Origin: Liriodendron chinense
Taxonomy: Eukaryota; Streptophyta; Magnoliopsida; Magnoliales; Magnoliaceae
DNA: 64,000 bases
Direction: 5' to 3'
Assembly: GCA_003013855.2 (NCBI GenBank)
Contig: ML058466.1
Coordinates: 3,215,501 to 3,279,500, forward strand
The notes under the pieces are model-generated. The model ran no database searches, was not told where the DNA came from, and worked only from the letters and a program-made list of their open reading frames with translations. Shown in pieces: positions 22,131-32,914 of the stretch (position 1 is the stretch's first letter; each line of letters begins with the position of its first letter). The position numbers and the translations under genes were made by a program.

Positions 22131-22870
22131 TTCATGGACAACGAGACCAGGTATACCCCGATTGAGAAGACTTGTCTCGCCCTAGTCTGGGCAACTCAGC
22201 GACTCTGTCAATACATGATTGCGTTCGCTATTCTCCTCCTCGCTCATATGGATCCGCTCAAATACCTGTTCGAGAAACCAGCACTCACTAGAAGGATAGC
22301 TAAATGGCAGCTACTCTTGTCTGAATTTGACATCACCTATGTCATTCAAAAGACAATCAAGGGGCAAGCCCTCACCGATCATCTTGCCGCTCACTCTCTC
22401 CTGGATTATCAATCGCTCAAGACATTCTTCCCTGATGAAGATCTCTTGCTTATCGAAAGTAAAGAAAAGAAGAAGAAATATGAGTGGACGTTATTCTTCA
22501 ACGGCGCAACAAATTCTAAAGGGAGTGGTATCGGAGCAATCCTCTACTCTGCAGACAATGTCCCTATTTCTATCTCAAGGCGCATAGCACTCGAGTGCAC
22601 CAACAACATGGCAGAGTATGAAGCATGCATCGCTGGTCTAAGGGAAGCCATAATATTGGGCGTTAAAAGGCTACGAGTATTTGGAGACTCACAGCTAATC
22701 ATCAATCAGACCAATGGTGAATGGAAAACCAAGGACGAGAAGTTGATACCATATCGTGTGTACCTTAAAAATCTGATCGAAGAATTCAAAGAAATCACCT
22801 TGTCATACATGCCCAGGGCCAAGAATCAATTTGCAGATGCTCTCGCTACACTTACATTAATGCTCGAGAT
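22131..22870 (+). pseudogene. pol: B1 RNase H and second (archaeal-type) RNase H
   Basis: The first part (TRYTPIEKTCLALVWA, then KWQLLLSEFDITYV) completes the RNase H next to RT. After a linker, WTLFFNGATNSKGSGIGAIL, NMAEYEACIAGLREA, VFGDSQLIINQ and NQFADALATL form a complete second RNase H fold, the hallmark that separates Tat elements from other Ty3/gypsy groups. Its first catalytic Asp is Asn here (codon AAC at 22500-22502), one G-to-A change that would remove activity. The other acidic residues (E, D, D) are present. The enzyme would degrade the RNA template. Confidence 0.85.
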
Positions 22871-22889
22871 ACTGAAAGGAGCTTCAGAA

Positions 22890-24320
22890 TGGGAGCTCAC
22901 AGTCGAAACTCAAGATGAACCTACCTTTTGCCTGCAAATAGAGGAAGCTGAAGCTACCCTTGACAAACCCTGGTATGCCGACATCAAACAATATATCCAG
23001 ACCAAGAAATATTCAGAGGCAACAACAGCAACAGATCGCCGAACCATCCAGCGTTTGGCCGGCCAGTTCACCATCAGTGACGACATTCTTTACAAGCGAT
23101 CCTATAATCAAGTCTTCCTTCGATGCGTCGACGAAACAGAAGCTGCAAAGATCATGCAAGAAATACACGAAGGAATCTGTGGCCCACACACGAACGGGCA
23201 CATGATGGCAAAGAAGATTCTATGGCTCGGCTACTATTGGCTCACCATGGAGACAGACTGCTGCCAGCACGTCAGAAAATGCTTCAAGTGTCAGGAGCAT
23301 GCAAATCAAATTCATGCCCCCTCATCAGAACTGTACAACCTGACTGACTCCCTGGCCCTTCTCTATGTGGGGACTCGACATCATTGGGAAGATTAGTCCC
23401 AAAGCATCAAACGGTCATGAGTACATACTTGTGGCAGTCGACTACTTCACCAAGTGGGTAGAAGCAGCCTCCTACACCACAATCGCAGCATCCCAGATGA
23501 TCAAATTCATGAAGAACAACATCATCTGCCGGTATGGAATCCCTAATGCTATCATCACAAATGATGGGACCCCATTCATCAATAAGAAGATGGAAGACTT
23601 CCTCAACAAGTTCAAAATTCAACTTTATCGATCAAGCCCCTACCATCCTCAGATGAATGGTGGGGTAGAAGCCACAAACAAGACAATCGTCAGGATACTC
23701 GAGAAGATGGTCGTGACTTATCGAGATTGGTTAGATATGCTCCCATATGCACTTTGGGCCTATCGAACGTCTGTACGGTCTGCTACAGGTGTTACTCCTT
23801 GTGAGCTTACTTATGGAATGGAAGTAGTTCTACCAGTCGAGGTAGAAATACTGTCACTCCAAGTGTTACTAGAAAGCAGAATTGAAGAAGGAGAATGACA
23901 ACGGGCTAGATTCGATCAGTTACAGCTAGCAGATGAGAAGCGCATGCGTGCACTAAGTCATTCCCAGTGCTATCAAAAAAGGATTGCTCGAGCTTACAAC
24001 AAGAGAGTTCGGAAAAGAAGTTTCAAGGTGGGCAACATGGTCATGAAGAAGATTCTACCAGTCACACCTTCTGGATCCCAGAGGAAAGTTCAAACCCTCA
24101 TGGGACAGACCGCTGATCATCAGAGAAGTACTTCTCAGAGGCGCCCTCAGACTCACCAGCATGAGAGGGATGGATCTTCTCGAGCCAATCAACGTCGACA
24201 AAGTGAAGATCTTTCACGGGTAAGTCATTCTGACATTGTCAAGAGTTACATTAATAGAGTTGAAGTCAAGAGGTCGAAGCTAAAACCTCTAAGAAGTCGT
24301 TTCTGTCCACCAATAAGTTT
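22890..24320 (+). pseudogene. pol: B1 integrase
   Basis: The zinc-binding domain is at about 23165-23300 (H-x-GICGPH, then CFKCQEHA). A one-base frame shift near 23340-23365 separates it from the catalytic core, which has WGLDIIG, TNDGTPF and NGGVEATNK supplying the D, D and E residues. WLDMLPYALWAYRTS and GMEVVLPVE follow. A TGA at 23896 replaces a sense codon and the C-terminal part (KRSFKVGNMVMKKI) continues to about 24060 before decaying. It would insert the new DNA copy. No chromodomain is visible, as expected for Tat elements. Confidence 0.85.
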
Positions 24321-24329
24321 TTAAAAGGG

Positions 24330-24640
24330 ATTCAAAAGAAAAAAGAGAGAAGAAAAAAGAAAAAAAAAAAGAGAAGAAGGAATACAAAGAAGAAAAAACA
24401 AAAAAAGAGAAGAAAATGGGGAGCCAAAACAAGGCACCTAAAAAAATTAACCCGAGAAGAAACACAGTTACCCATCCATCCATCTCAGAAGGTCTATAGC
24501 TAAGACCGACAACTCTATCATCGTAACTCAGGATAAGGGCTGAAAGGCTGCTATCGGCCGGCAACGACGGATTCCCGACCTCTGGCCGCCGCAATTATTA
24601 AATCCAGAAAAAGAAAAAAAAAGAAAAAAATGTGTGCCTA
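24330..24640. other. purine-rich low-complexity spacer after integrase
   Basis: AAAAGAGAAGAA runs alternate with a short block CTATAGCTAAGRCCGACA that is conserved in both A elements (38560-38600 and 51910-51940). Non-coding on the plus strand. Confidence 0.5.
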
Positions 24641-24654
24641 AACAAAGAGGGCAG

Positions 24655-24880
24655 AGTGAAAACCCGAAAGGGCACTCTGAGTAAAAACAGTGGGCATACA
24701 ACGGACTTGGTTAAAATCCGAAAGGGCGCCGAGGATAAAAATAGCATAGCTGCCAAGGCGCAGGCAAGATCAAATACCCGAGACGTGGTGAAAACCCGAG
24801 AGGGCATCACAGGCAAAAATGACGGGAAAAGGCCGGCTGTGGTGAAAACTCGAAAGAGCGCTACAGGCAAAAATGGCTCG
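24655..24880 (+). repeat. four-unit GTGAAAACCCGAAAGGGC array (B1)
   Basis: Unit starts at about 24655, 24709, 24788 and 24841. Each unit has GTGAAAACCCGAAAGGGC or a close variant, then GGYAAAAAY. Unit 2 is about 25 bases longer than the others. The same four units with the same long second unit occur in A- (38236-38452) and A+ (52066-52280). Confidence 0.85.
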
Positions 24881-25308
24881 AATAGAAAAAAGAAAAAAAA
24901 GTGCAAGTACCAAGAAATCAGAACGGTCCACATCAGTTCAAGAAGTTGCAGTTCAAGAACGAGAAGAAGTACAGTCAGGAAAAAAAACTCTACAAACTCT
25001 GACAATCTTAGGAAGTAACAGTTTCCATTGCCTACACCTCTAGGGAACCAAAGGGATCTCACACAAGTAATTCTCGAGACATCAATCAAAGCATTGGCCA
25101 AGCCTCAGTTCTGATTCCTACGTCCCGACCCAAAATCCAAACACACTCACAAGACAACTCATGGCACAATAATTTCTCAAAAAAGTTTTTCTCTTTTCAT
25201 GAAATGCATCATCTTTTTTAAAAAAATACAAAAAAATGCATCATCACCAGTCATGTACTATGCAAAAAGGAACATACAGACGGCCGACACAGCCCTAAAA
25301 ATTAAAAA

Positions 25309-27963
25309 TCAACCTCTACCTTCCTCCTCGGCCACGTCAGGTAAGTCCTCTGACTTATAATGAAATAGCCTCGCTCTCAACCTGCTCACCTCCATACGAA
25401 GGTAATGCACCTCATCTCGCTCAAGGCTACGGATCGCTGATCTCCTCATCAGACAACCTCTGATTGACAGCCAATCTCCTCGACATCATCTCACAATGAT
25501 ACCGAAGTGCAGAGATCTCAGACAGCAAGTGGCCATGAGTGGCCAAGAGGAAGCCAGGATCGATGAATGGGCGCTCTTCAAAGCTCTCATATGAACCAGA
25601 TAAAGAGCCAGCATCCCCAAGAATATCTTGCTCATCCTCATCGGCGGTCTGGTGCCAGCAAGGAATGCGCTGGTACAGAGACTGCTCAGCAACCTAATGC
25701 TGGTATGGGGCAGTCGCCATCAAAAAAGTCCGCAGCTCAAAACCAAGCAAATCAGCAGTTAGGTGACTCGCCCAGGATCCATCAATCCAAGTCCTAAAGT
25801 CAGATGACCTAGCTGGAAGTGCTCGACGCCCGATACCCGAGAAAGCAAAAAGAGGAATGTCCTGCTCATACCCAAACTGCTACAAGAACCGGATAGAGTG
25901 ATAAGAAAAGTAAGATTGAAAGCTTACCAATATGAGAGAAAGGCGGTGAGCATCACAAAGTACTGGAGGAAGTGAAAGCCAAGATGACTCCCAACGAACA
26001 TTCCAATCACGAAGTTCAATGAACATCCTGCGATATAAGGGCTCACTCATCCTAGCTGAATGCGAAAGAAACTCCATAATGTGCCGCATGAGGTCAAAGC
26101 TACGAGTATCGGGAAATGATACTAGGAACAGTTAGCAAAAGACGCTCCCATAGCCAGATCTGATTGTAAGAAGGTAAAGAGGTTGAGCCAAAGCAAACCA
26201 ATTCCCAAAAAACAAGAAAAGAAAAGGAAAGTGCAGAAAAGATACCTGCAGAAATGCATAACAATCATGAAGGACACGGGTGCGGCCTAAGGGCACATTC
26301 AGTCATCTCATTAAACAGCTCAGCCAGGATAGAGAAATGATCCCTTGCCATCGAGTAGCTCGGCTCATCACCTCAAAAAGCAAAAGAGTCTGAGATCTGC
26401 ACCTTCCCGAGAATAGCACCTAAGCTATCAAACAAAACATCAGTGCATTCCGAGAAAGTAAGGACCCTCCCACACTCCGAGGGCCCGAGAAAAGATCATA
26501 CAGGAAGTCCAAGGAGAACACCACAGCATCCTAGCCGGCAACTGCAAGCTGAACAAGATACGGGATCCCAAACCAGTTCTGCGATGTGGCAGTCTTCAGC
26601 AAAGTCTTCGGCGAGAAATATTGAGCATAGTCCCAGGGAAGACCGGTCAAACGCGCAAGCTCCTCCAAAGAAGGCCCCATCTCCATGTCATTGAATGCGA
26701 ACAAGTTCAACGAGGGGACCCAGTCAATTAGTGTAGCCCCAAGCATCCTCCTAATCAATGTCAACTCTAAGCATCCTCCAATCAATGTCACCTCTAGCCA
26801 TATGGATCAGACCGCCGAAGCCATAGGACTCCAAATCTCGAATCTCATAAGCCGACAAGTTGTCAAGCCAAGCAAGCAGTCATGGCGAGAAAGAAGGACG
26901 AGGAAGCAACTGACAAGTCCTCACAGGAATCCCCTCCAGAACAAAAGGTCCAGGTATCGATGACAGCTCATTAAGGATCGGAAGATCAACAGGCGAAGGA
27001 GAAGGAAAAGCCGGAACCTCTACAAACTCAACAACCCCTGACCTATCTCCAGTAGCGGCTATGTCTGATATAGTTGCATCGCTGTCTGAAACAGTCACGA
27101 CCTCAGCAGCATGAGAAGACTCGCCCACCTCGTGAACTGAATGAGTAAAAAGTCGGCAATCAGGAGAAGGATGGTACTCTCCATTGAAAAGGCTATCAGC
27201 AAAAACCACACCGCACATCGTGGCATCTTGACCAATCTGACCACTGAAAAATATATCTAAACCATCAAGATGGGCCTCAGCGATCCCAATCGAAGAGTCT
27301 ACGGTTAGATCTGGAGCTGCAGTCCTCTCCAACATAAAGTCAGAGATCCAACCATCACCCTGTCCAGTCAAAGAAGTCATCGGGACATCCACACCGTCTA
27401 TCATCAAGGGGGCATCATCAATGACCACATCAAGCCCGCCCAAGCAAGTGCACTACATATCTCGGCCATCATCAAGAACATCCAAGACGTCAAAGGTATC
27501 ATCTGAACCATCCATACCGCCTAAACATGAGATCAGCCCATCTATGTTCATCATGGCCCCATCACCACCATCGATCATATCATCCAGGCGGCCCACGCTC
27601 AAAGGATGCATAGCCTCACCTATGACCCATCTCCCCATCTCATCCATGCCATCCAAAATCCCATCCTCCAATGATCTATTCAAATCTGAAATTCCAGCCA
27701 TCCCACCATTAATGGTGGGAGTCATTAAAAGCTCCATTAACCATCAAGCTTGAGTCTTCATCAATGCCCCCTCTTAAAGCCCCATCTACCCCATCCCTTA
27801 AAAGCATTTCCCCTCCATCAAAGCTCATTTGAAAATCTGGAGTGTGGGACCCATCATGGACAGCCCCCACAGCCCCTAGATCTCCACCGTCGATTGCTTG
27901 GGAAAGGACAAAGTGAAAAGAAGACAAAAAGAGAAGAAAAGTGAAGACAAAAGAACGATTCAT
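25309..27963 (-). pseudogene. antisense plant-mobile-domain (PMD) gene of B1
   Basis: Reading from the ATG at 27963: a hydrophobic signal-like segment (FVFTFLLFLSSFHFVLSQ), a Gly/Asp/Met-rich acidic linker, then a PMD with PSLEELARLTGLP (26636-26674), FLYDLFSRALGVWEGPYF (near 26500), RTRVLHDCYAFLQ joined across an intron (26160-26245) to IWLWERLLLTVPS, FIELRDW, FGYEQDIP (near 25850), and a C-terminal heptad-rich region ending at the TGA 25309-25311. PMDs occur in MAIN/MAIL host proteins and in transposons; the molecular role is unknown. Frame breaks near 27725, 27448, 26860 and 25430 and a few stops make this copy a pseudogene. It lies opposite to gag-pol, between integrase and the 3' LTR region. 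Confidence 0.75.
26160..26245 (-). other. intron in the antisense PMD gene
   Basis: On the minus strand the 86-base segment begins GTATCTTTTC after CTGCAG and ends CTTACAATCAG before ATCTGG. Removing it keeps frame and places the LQ residues directly before IWLWERL, the most conserved junction of PMD proteins. It is rich in T, as plant introns are. A second, 51-base GT...AG candidate (25877-25927) is shorter than normal plant introns. Confidence 0.7.
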
Positions 27964-28068
27964 GGTTGGATCGAAACCTTGTGTGCACAGAATTGAGGAG
28001 ACAGCAACAGAGGGCAGTGAGGAATGTTCTAACCAAGGCCCGCACGGACTCAACATGAGGAGAGGTCT

Positions 28069-28091
28069 GGGCAGCCCCCTGTGGGCCGCCC
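28069..28091 (-). promoter_or_regulatory. GC-rich inverted repeat upstream of B1 antisense gene
   Basis: On the minus strand the unit is GGGCGGCCC-ACAGG-GGGCTGCCC, preceded by CCGTAC. It lies 105 bases before the ATG at 27963. The same unit is found 105 bases before the antisense ORF in both A copies and in the LTR promoters at 32477, 44408, 46051 and 58252. Here the right arm has one change. Confidence 0.7.
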
Positions 28092-28129
28092 GTACGGACG
28101 GATTTTCTCTCTCTCCACGGGATTGGCCT

Positions 28130-28600
28130 AACAGTCTTTGGTAGGTGAGACTGCCAGTCCATGTCAGAGGATGGCACCTTAAGGGCCGCCCAAAGCTCCA
28201 ATCAACTCCAGATTTCGTTTGAGGCTGATCTGAATCATCTGGAAGGTATCCCACCTATCCAATCATGAAGTATTGCGGTCAACATGGGGCTGATCAAGTC
28301 AAAGAGAAGGAAAATTGATCAAGAGTGGCCCACAAGCAATCCGAGCCATTCAAAACTAGATCATCATTATCCAAACCATGGAAAAGCTTTTATGGGTCAT
28401 CAAATAGCAACATGAAGGGCTTGATCATCAAGAAAGAGGGCCAGAGTCCAAGATCTGATCACCAAGTGGGCCCACATGGCTAAAAAGAGCAATCTGAACC
28501 GTTCAAGTCATCATCCGCACCATGAAAAGTCTTCTTTGCCTCACAAAACATCAAGGACAGGTGCTTCAAAGCAAAGCTGCAGTCTGGAAAGGGCCTGCAG
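28130..28600. other. conserved non-coding block shared by A and B1
   Basis: Matches 53410-53900 and, reversed, 36600-37080: phrases such as GATCAAGTCAAAGA, GAGGGCCGCCCAAG and GCCCACATGGCTAAAAAGAGC recur. It has a second half-copy of the GC-rich motif near 28172. No gene seen. Similarity to A ends around 28600. Confidence 0.55.
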
Positions 28601-28849
28601 GGCCAAATCAAGCAATCTGAACCATTCAAGTCATCATCCATGTAGTTAAGAATCCTATCTTACGCAAAACATCAAAGAATGAGTCCAAAGTCGAAGCATC
28701 CAAGCATCATCAAGAAGTTTTGAGGCAAATCAGGGGTCGTATATTCATTCAGAGGATTTTGATATAAAAGAAAGGGCAAATGCAAAAGGCCTCAAAATAA
28801 CAAGAAGGCCGTACATCAAACAAGCTAAATACATCCTCAGAGAAGCAGG
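28601..28849. other. junction region between B1 and family-C 3' end
   Basis: The sequence no longer matches element A and the next recognisable item is the family-C antisense PMD ORF. The exact junction cannot be placed. Confidence 0.35.
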
Positions 28850-29850
28850 CTACAGATCACCAACATAATCGCCATCATCCCTCCTCTCATCTCGCTCCCC
28901 ACAATGAAGGTCCATCAGAGGAGCTGTCACCAATTCGCCAGCATATCTGCGACGACCCCCTGGAACATAGAGCGAAGGAAGAAGAGGCCCATGTCCGTAC
29001 AATAAGTACCACTCGTGGTAGTCACAATCTGGGATTCGTGAAACGAAACCCAGGCTGGCCCTCGAGGGCATCGGCTAAAGCATCAGTCAGAATCTGAGCA
29101 GCCGGAGGAGGTGCGGAACAAGGAACCCAAGCCACACCAGTGATCTAGTCGGAGCAGCCTCTCGCCCAAGTACCACTGAAATGATTCGGCGTCAGAGAGC
29201 ATGATCCGAAGACATGAAGAATCATATGCTTCCACATGTGAGGGGTATAATAAAGTGGAAAGTTGGCGTTCAGCATCCGAGCGAACTACAACAAAGAAGT
29301 TCATCACAGTCAGTCCCAAAGCAGCACGACGGATAAGGAAGCAAGATACTTACGTCCTCGACGGTCAATCCGTCTATATCAGCGCTCCAATTGTCCCCAG
29401 ACACTCGAGAATTCCGCTGAATATTTTGCTGATGCCAGTGCATGAAGCGGTACAAGGATGGCTCAACACCATCCCGTATCCTCTCCGAGAGATGAGGAAA
29501 ATGATCGTAAAAACAAGTTTGGACAAGGGTAGACGAAGTGATCAGAGGAAGAAAGAAGACAAACATCTCCATGGAAAGTTAAAAAGAATACCTCCACAAC
29601 AGGCCAGAAACCTGTGTAGGACCGGCTACTCCGAGAGGTCTTATCTAAACCTTGGTAGATGCGAGTCAAGATAGCCCCATTCCAATTATACGAATGGTGA
29701 AAATCCTCAACCAAGTGCAAAAATCTAAGGTCGACCCTCGCATTCGCATGGCAGAAAAGCAACGACCCAAAGGCGTAATTGTTAGAGCTGGAAAAAATCA
29801 ACTGCTCGTCAGCAGTCCTTTTTCCTGTGTTTCTTTTATTCTGGGGGAAT
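28850..29850 (-). pseudogene. second antisense PMD ORF (family C)
   Basis: In minus orientation: RVDLRFLHLVEDFHHSYNW then GAILTRIYQGLDKTSRS and GFWPVVE (PMD core, 29580-29760), YDHFPHLSERIRDG and FMHWHQQN, then a GTAAGTATC...TTGTTGTAG intron (about 29295-29370), then FQWYLGERLLRLD (29160-29200) and DYHEWYLLYGHGPLLP (28980-29030). Two frame shifts and a missing first domain make it non-functional. It ends about 10 bases before the polypurine tract of LTR C2, so it is antisense to that LTR and just upstream of it, the same arrangement as in B1. Sequence is clearly different from the B1 PMD, so it is a separate lineage. Confidence 0.65.
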
Positions 29851-29852
29851 TC
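29839..29852 (+). other. polypurine tract of family C, copy 2
   Basis: TTCTGGGGGAATTC immediately before the LTR start TGAGTATAGAG at 29853. Supports plus orientation of this LTR. Confidence 0.55.
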
Positions 29853-30169
29853 TGAGTATAGAGACATTCATCGACAATCATAAGCAATCACAAAGTGTAC
29901 ACAAGAGAGATATCGCAAGGCGAATTTTATTCCAGAGATTCTAAGTTCTTTTACATTCTAGGCTGTGATACTGGTCACGAGCCTTTAATCACATCAACGG
30001 TTGATCACCCTTGATTGGAAAGCGAAAGACTAATCCGTCGGGGATTATGGTCTTGAGTTCATGGTCGTGTAGACCTTTGTTTTCTTGTTATGGACTAAGC
30101 CACATTTCTTAGACACGCCGGATGTCTATGTCCTATTTTCTTTCAGATTGTCCGGGTTGAGAGACTATC

Positions 30170-30480
30170 AGGATTCGAGTGGTGCAACTCTGGGCCCGCG
30201 CCTGTTACTGTGAAGAAGTGACCGCTGGAATACATGATCCTCGAATGTTGGTCATCATAACCCAAGGCCCGCACCCATATTTTTATGTCGGGTGACCTTA
30301 GGAGAGCACTCCACAACGTTCCCGAACGAGGTTTTTAATCGAGTGGTGCAACTCTGGGCCCGCGCCTGTTATTGTGAACAGGTGACCGTTGGAATACACG
30401 AACATCAAAATGTTGGTCGGCATAACCTAAAGCCCGCACCTGTTACTGTGAACAGGTGACCTTAGGGAAGCAATTCGCAA
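30170..30480. repeat. tandem duplication in LTR C2, ~165 bp
   Basis: Two units each contain GAGTGGTGCAACTCTGGGCC, CGCGCCTGTTAYTGTGAA, a GTTGGTC block and GTGACCTTAGG. Copy 1 has one unit only. Confidence 0.7.
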
Positions 30481-30999
30481 CTTGCCTCATCAACTCAACC
30501 GATGGACCTGTTTTCGATGGGTACGGCATCAACTGTCTTTTTATAGTGGCAATCCATAGCAAGATGTTTCAAGCTTAGTAAGAACTCTTTATTTGTGGTT
30601 TCTCGTGGTAACCATAACCCCTTTGTTTTAGCCTCGGACCTTTATCCGGATGAATGGAGCTTTGCACAATAAAGTAAATGTATTTCTTCTAGAGTCGGGA
30701 GACTCGTCTTCGAGAATATTCTTTCTTCTGAGTATTTTCAATGATATATTTGGGATCAGATAGGCTTTATTGAGCTAAGATCTTTTGAGGATGTCAATTC
30801 AATAGGCCGGATCGGCTATTTCCGATGCCCGCAAATGGCTAAGTATTGGGTTCGATGGGTACCCATTCATGCCAATTTCTTATGAATAATGGGGATCGGT
30901 GCCCCGTAAATGCTTAACTCGGCTGTTGGATAGCCTGAGTACTTTAGCCTTGCCGCAGCGTCTTTGAGATCGCGGTTGATTTCATTTGGCATTAGTCAA

Positions 31000-31395
31000 T
31001 TTTCGGGCCGACAGGGCACTTCCCAAGGCTAAAAATGACTAAGTAGTGGACCTGTTTGCGGTCTGATCGGGGAAATCTGTGAATATCATCGATGACCGTC
31101 TCAGAATAGGGGTGGATTATGTCCACGAGGATCACGGTGCAATTACGTTTCGATTCGTTTAGCATAAGTCAATTTTCGGGCCAACAAGGCACTTCCCAAG
31201 GCTGAAAATGACTAAGTTGTGGACCTGTCTGCGGTCTAATCAGGGTATTCGGTAAATATCATCGATGACCGTCTTGAAACAGGGGTGGATTATGTCCACG
31301 AGGATCGCGGTGAGATCGCGTTTCGATTCGCTTAGCAGAAGTCAATTTTCGGGCCAACAGGGCACTTCCCAGGGCTAAAAATGACTAAGTAGTTG
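31000..31395. repeat. ~174-bp tandem repeat in LTR C2, 2.3 units
   Basis: GTCAATTTTCGGGCCRACA..., TGACTAAGT and CCACGAGGATC recur with starts near 30992, 31166 and 31340. Copy 1 has a diverged two-unit version at 955-1230. Confidence 0.8.
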
Positions 31396-31759
31396 GCCAA
31401 CTGTGGACCCTCGCCGTTTCGCGCTCCCACACGATGTTCTCGTCCCTTCCCTTTCGGGAAAAGAAGGAGAGAATGCGTGAGTGCGAATCGCCGTTTGTGC
31501 CACTGGCTTGCCTCGTTCTCGAGGGCTTTATCCGGTAGTCGTGTTTAAGCTGGATGTGTTTAAATGAGTTTATATAAGACCAGAGTCGTCACTAGCCAAT
31601 TACTTTGAATCTACAGTCGGCTAGACCCCGTAGAAACGTTAGAGAAGGGGATCCGAAGATTTCTTCCTCTAAAATGACTCCTATTGATCTGCAGCCAGAG
31701 ATTCGAGGTAAGGGATCACGGTTACAGGGTGGTAAGAGGTTAAGCACCCCACACACTGC

Positions 31760-31775
31760 CCGTACCGAGGTACGG
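31760..31775 (-). promoter_or_regulatory. U5 hairpin CCGTAC-CTCG-GTACGG
   Basis: Perfect 6-bp stem with a 4-base loop in the downstream part of the LTR. The same stem with different loops occurs at 43693-43708 (CTTG) and 58984-58999 (TTCG), and with one stem mismatch at 46776-46791. Confidence 0.6.
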
Positions 31776-32434
31776 TCTCTACTTCACAGAATCAACCTAA
31801 CACTTGAAAGTCTGTTTTAACCCTCGTACATTCTCATTGATGACATCATGCATGAATGCGGGTCTGAACAGTAAGAGTTTCTGATGGGCAGGTTCCAATA
31901 ACAGGCAAGCCCAGAGCATATGCTCGAACTGACAGGTGCTTAATATAAGACGTACGCAGTGTGTTTGAATAATCAAGGTGCTTTATAGTGAAGCATGAAT
32001 GCAAGTCTGAACAGTAAGAGTTTCTGATGGGCAGGTTCCAATAACAGGCAAGCCCAAAGCATACGCTCGAACTGACAGGTGCTTAATATAAGACGTATGC
32101 AGTGTGTTTAAATGATCAAAGTGCTTGCAGTGAAGCAGGGGGGTTGGAAGAAAAGTAAATGTTGCACTTATGCTAGATGCAAATGAAATGATGCTGGAAA
32201 AAGAGTAGCTGGATGGACGGAGGTGTCGCAAGGGTTGGCTTCGAGTGGTTGGATCAAGACTTGGATGGGTTGGGAGACTGGGGCCAGTGGTCAGGCTGGG
32301 CTGGACCAGGGCTAGGCTCTCCTCACTCAGGCTTTCCTTGGTGGAGGAATGGGCTAAAGGGGTGGAGAAGGGCTTGGAACGGACTTGGGCTAGATTGGAA
32401 TGGATTGTGTCTTGAAATGAGAAGGGGAGGGGGG

Positions 32435-32442
32435 TATTTATA
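32435..32442 (-). promoter_or_regulatory. TATA box, A- 3' LTR
   Basis: TATAAATA on the minus strand, 35 bases downstream (element sense) of the GC inverted repeat at 32477-32499. Equivalent boxes are at 44366-44373, 46108-46115 and 58309-58316. Confidence 0.75.
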
Positions 32443-32476
32443 GCAGCGGGCAGTGGCAGAACCCGTAAATATTTTT

Positions 32477-32499
32477 GGGCGGCCCGCTGTGGGCCGCCC
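32477..32499 (-). promoter_or_regulatory. GC inverted repeat upstream of LTR TATA box
   Basis: GGGCGGCCC-ACAGC-GGGCCGCCC on the minus strand, preceded by CCGTAC and followed by CAAAAATATTTACGGG. Perfect 9-base arms. Possible binding site for a dimeric regulator. Confidence 0.75.
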
Positions 32500-32559
32500 G
32501 TACGGTCACTCCTCAATTTTCAGTGCGCGGTACGGTCGTTTCTCGGGGCTGCTGTTTGG

Positions 32560-32710
32560 CTCGGTGGGTCGACTCAGTGAGTTGACTCAGCGGGTCGACT
32601 CGGTGATTTGACTCGGCGGGTTGACTAGACGGGTTGACTCGGTGTTTTGACTTAACGAGTTGACTCAGCAGGTTGACTCAGTGGGTTGACTCAGTGAGTT
32701 TGACTTTTTT
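32560..32710. repeat. U3 minisatellite of TTGACTC(A/G) words
   Basis: About ten imperfect units GTTGACTCAGYGGG / GTCGACTCGGTGATT at about 15-base spacing. Many contain TGACTCA (a bZIP/GCN4-type site) and TTGAC (W-box core). Present in all four family-A/B LTRs (44500-44630, 45875-45995, 58033-58150). Confidence 0.8.
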
Positions 32711-32914
32711 AGGATTTTTTGACTGGCTTTTCTTATGGGGGTTTTTTAGGCTGATGTTTAGGAGTGGGTTGACTGGGTTTAGGCTTGAGTCGGGCTATGG
32801 ATTGGGGCTTACAAGGGTGAGTTTGGCTGAGTTTGGACTTGGGACTTGGGGTTATGGTCCTCCATTCATCCAGCTATCTCTACCAACAGTGTAGCCGAAG
32901 GTGGGGTGTCTACA

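Larger units (their letters stand above)
8230..28600 (+). mobile_element. element B1: Tat-type Ty3/gypsy retrotransposon, 5'-truncated
   Basis: The order gag, protease, RT, RNase H, archaeal-type RNase H, integrase, tandem array, antisense PMD gene is that of the Tat branch of Ty3/gypsy. B1 matches B2 (59850-64000) from its first base through protease. The 5' LTR, primer site and gag start are missing (cut by copia D). The 3' region matches family A up to about 28600 and then diverges into the 3' end of a family-C element. Pol is split by a 7.9-kb insertion. Right boundary approximate. Confidence 0.8.
29853..31401 (+). mobile_element. family-C LTR, copy 2, truncated at right
   Basis: Starts TGAGTATAGAG and matches the reverse complement of copy 1 (936-2388). 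It carries two internal tandem duplications absent or single in copy 1. At 31401/31402 the sequence changes abruptly to the end of a family-A LTR, so element A inserted into this LTR. The remaining part of the LTR is not found elsewhere in the window. Confidence 0.7.
31402..32914 (-). mobile_element. A- 3' LTR
   Basis: 1513 bp, TGTAGACACC...GGGTCCACA in element orientation. Holds the TGACTCA/TTGAC minisatellite (32560-32710), the GC inverted repeat (32477-32499), TATA box (32435-32442), a 143-bp tandem duplication (31850-32130) and a hairpin (31760-31775). Confidence 0.85.

Noticed and set aside
24655..24880. CRISPR-like array
   Set aside because: Four irregular units in a plant retrotransposon, no cas genes, and no unique equal-length spacers.
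29853..31401. Minus orientation for LTR C2 (promoter and internal region to the left)
   Set aside because: The polypurine tract GGGGGAATTC just before TGAGTATAGAG and the absence of a primer site at that edge fit a plus-oriented 3' LTR better.
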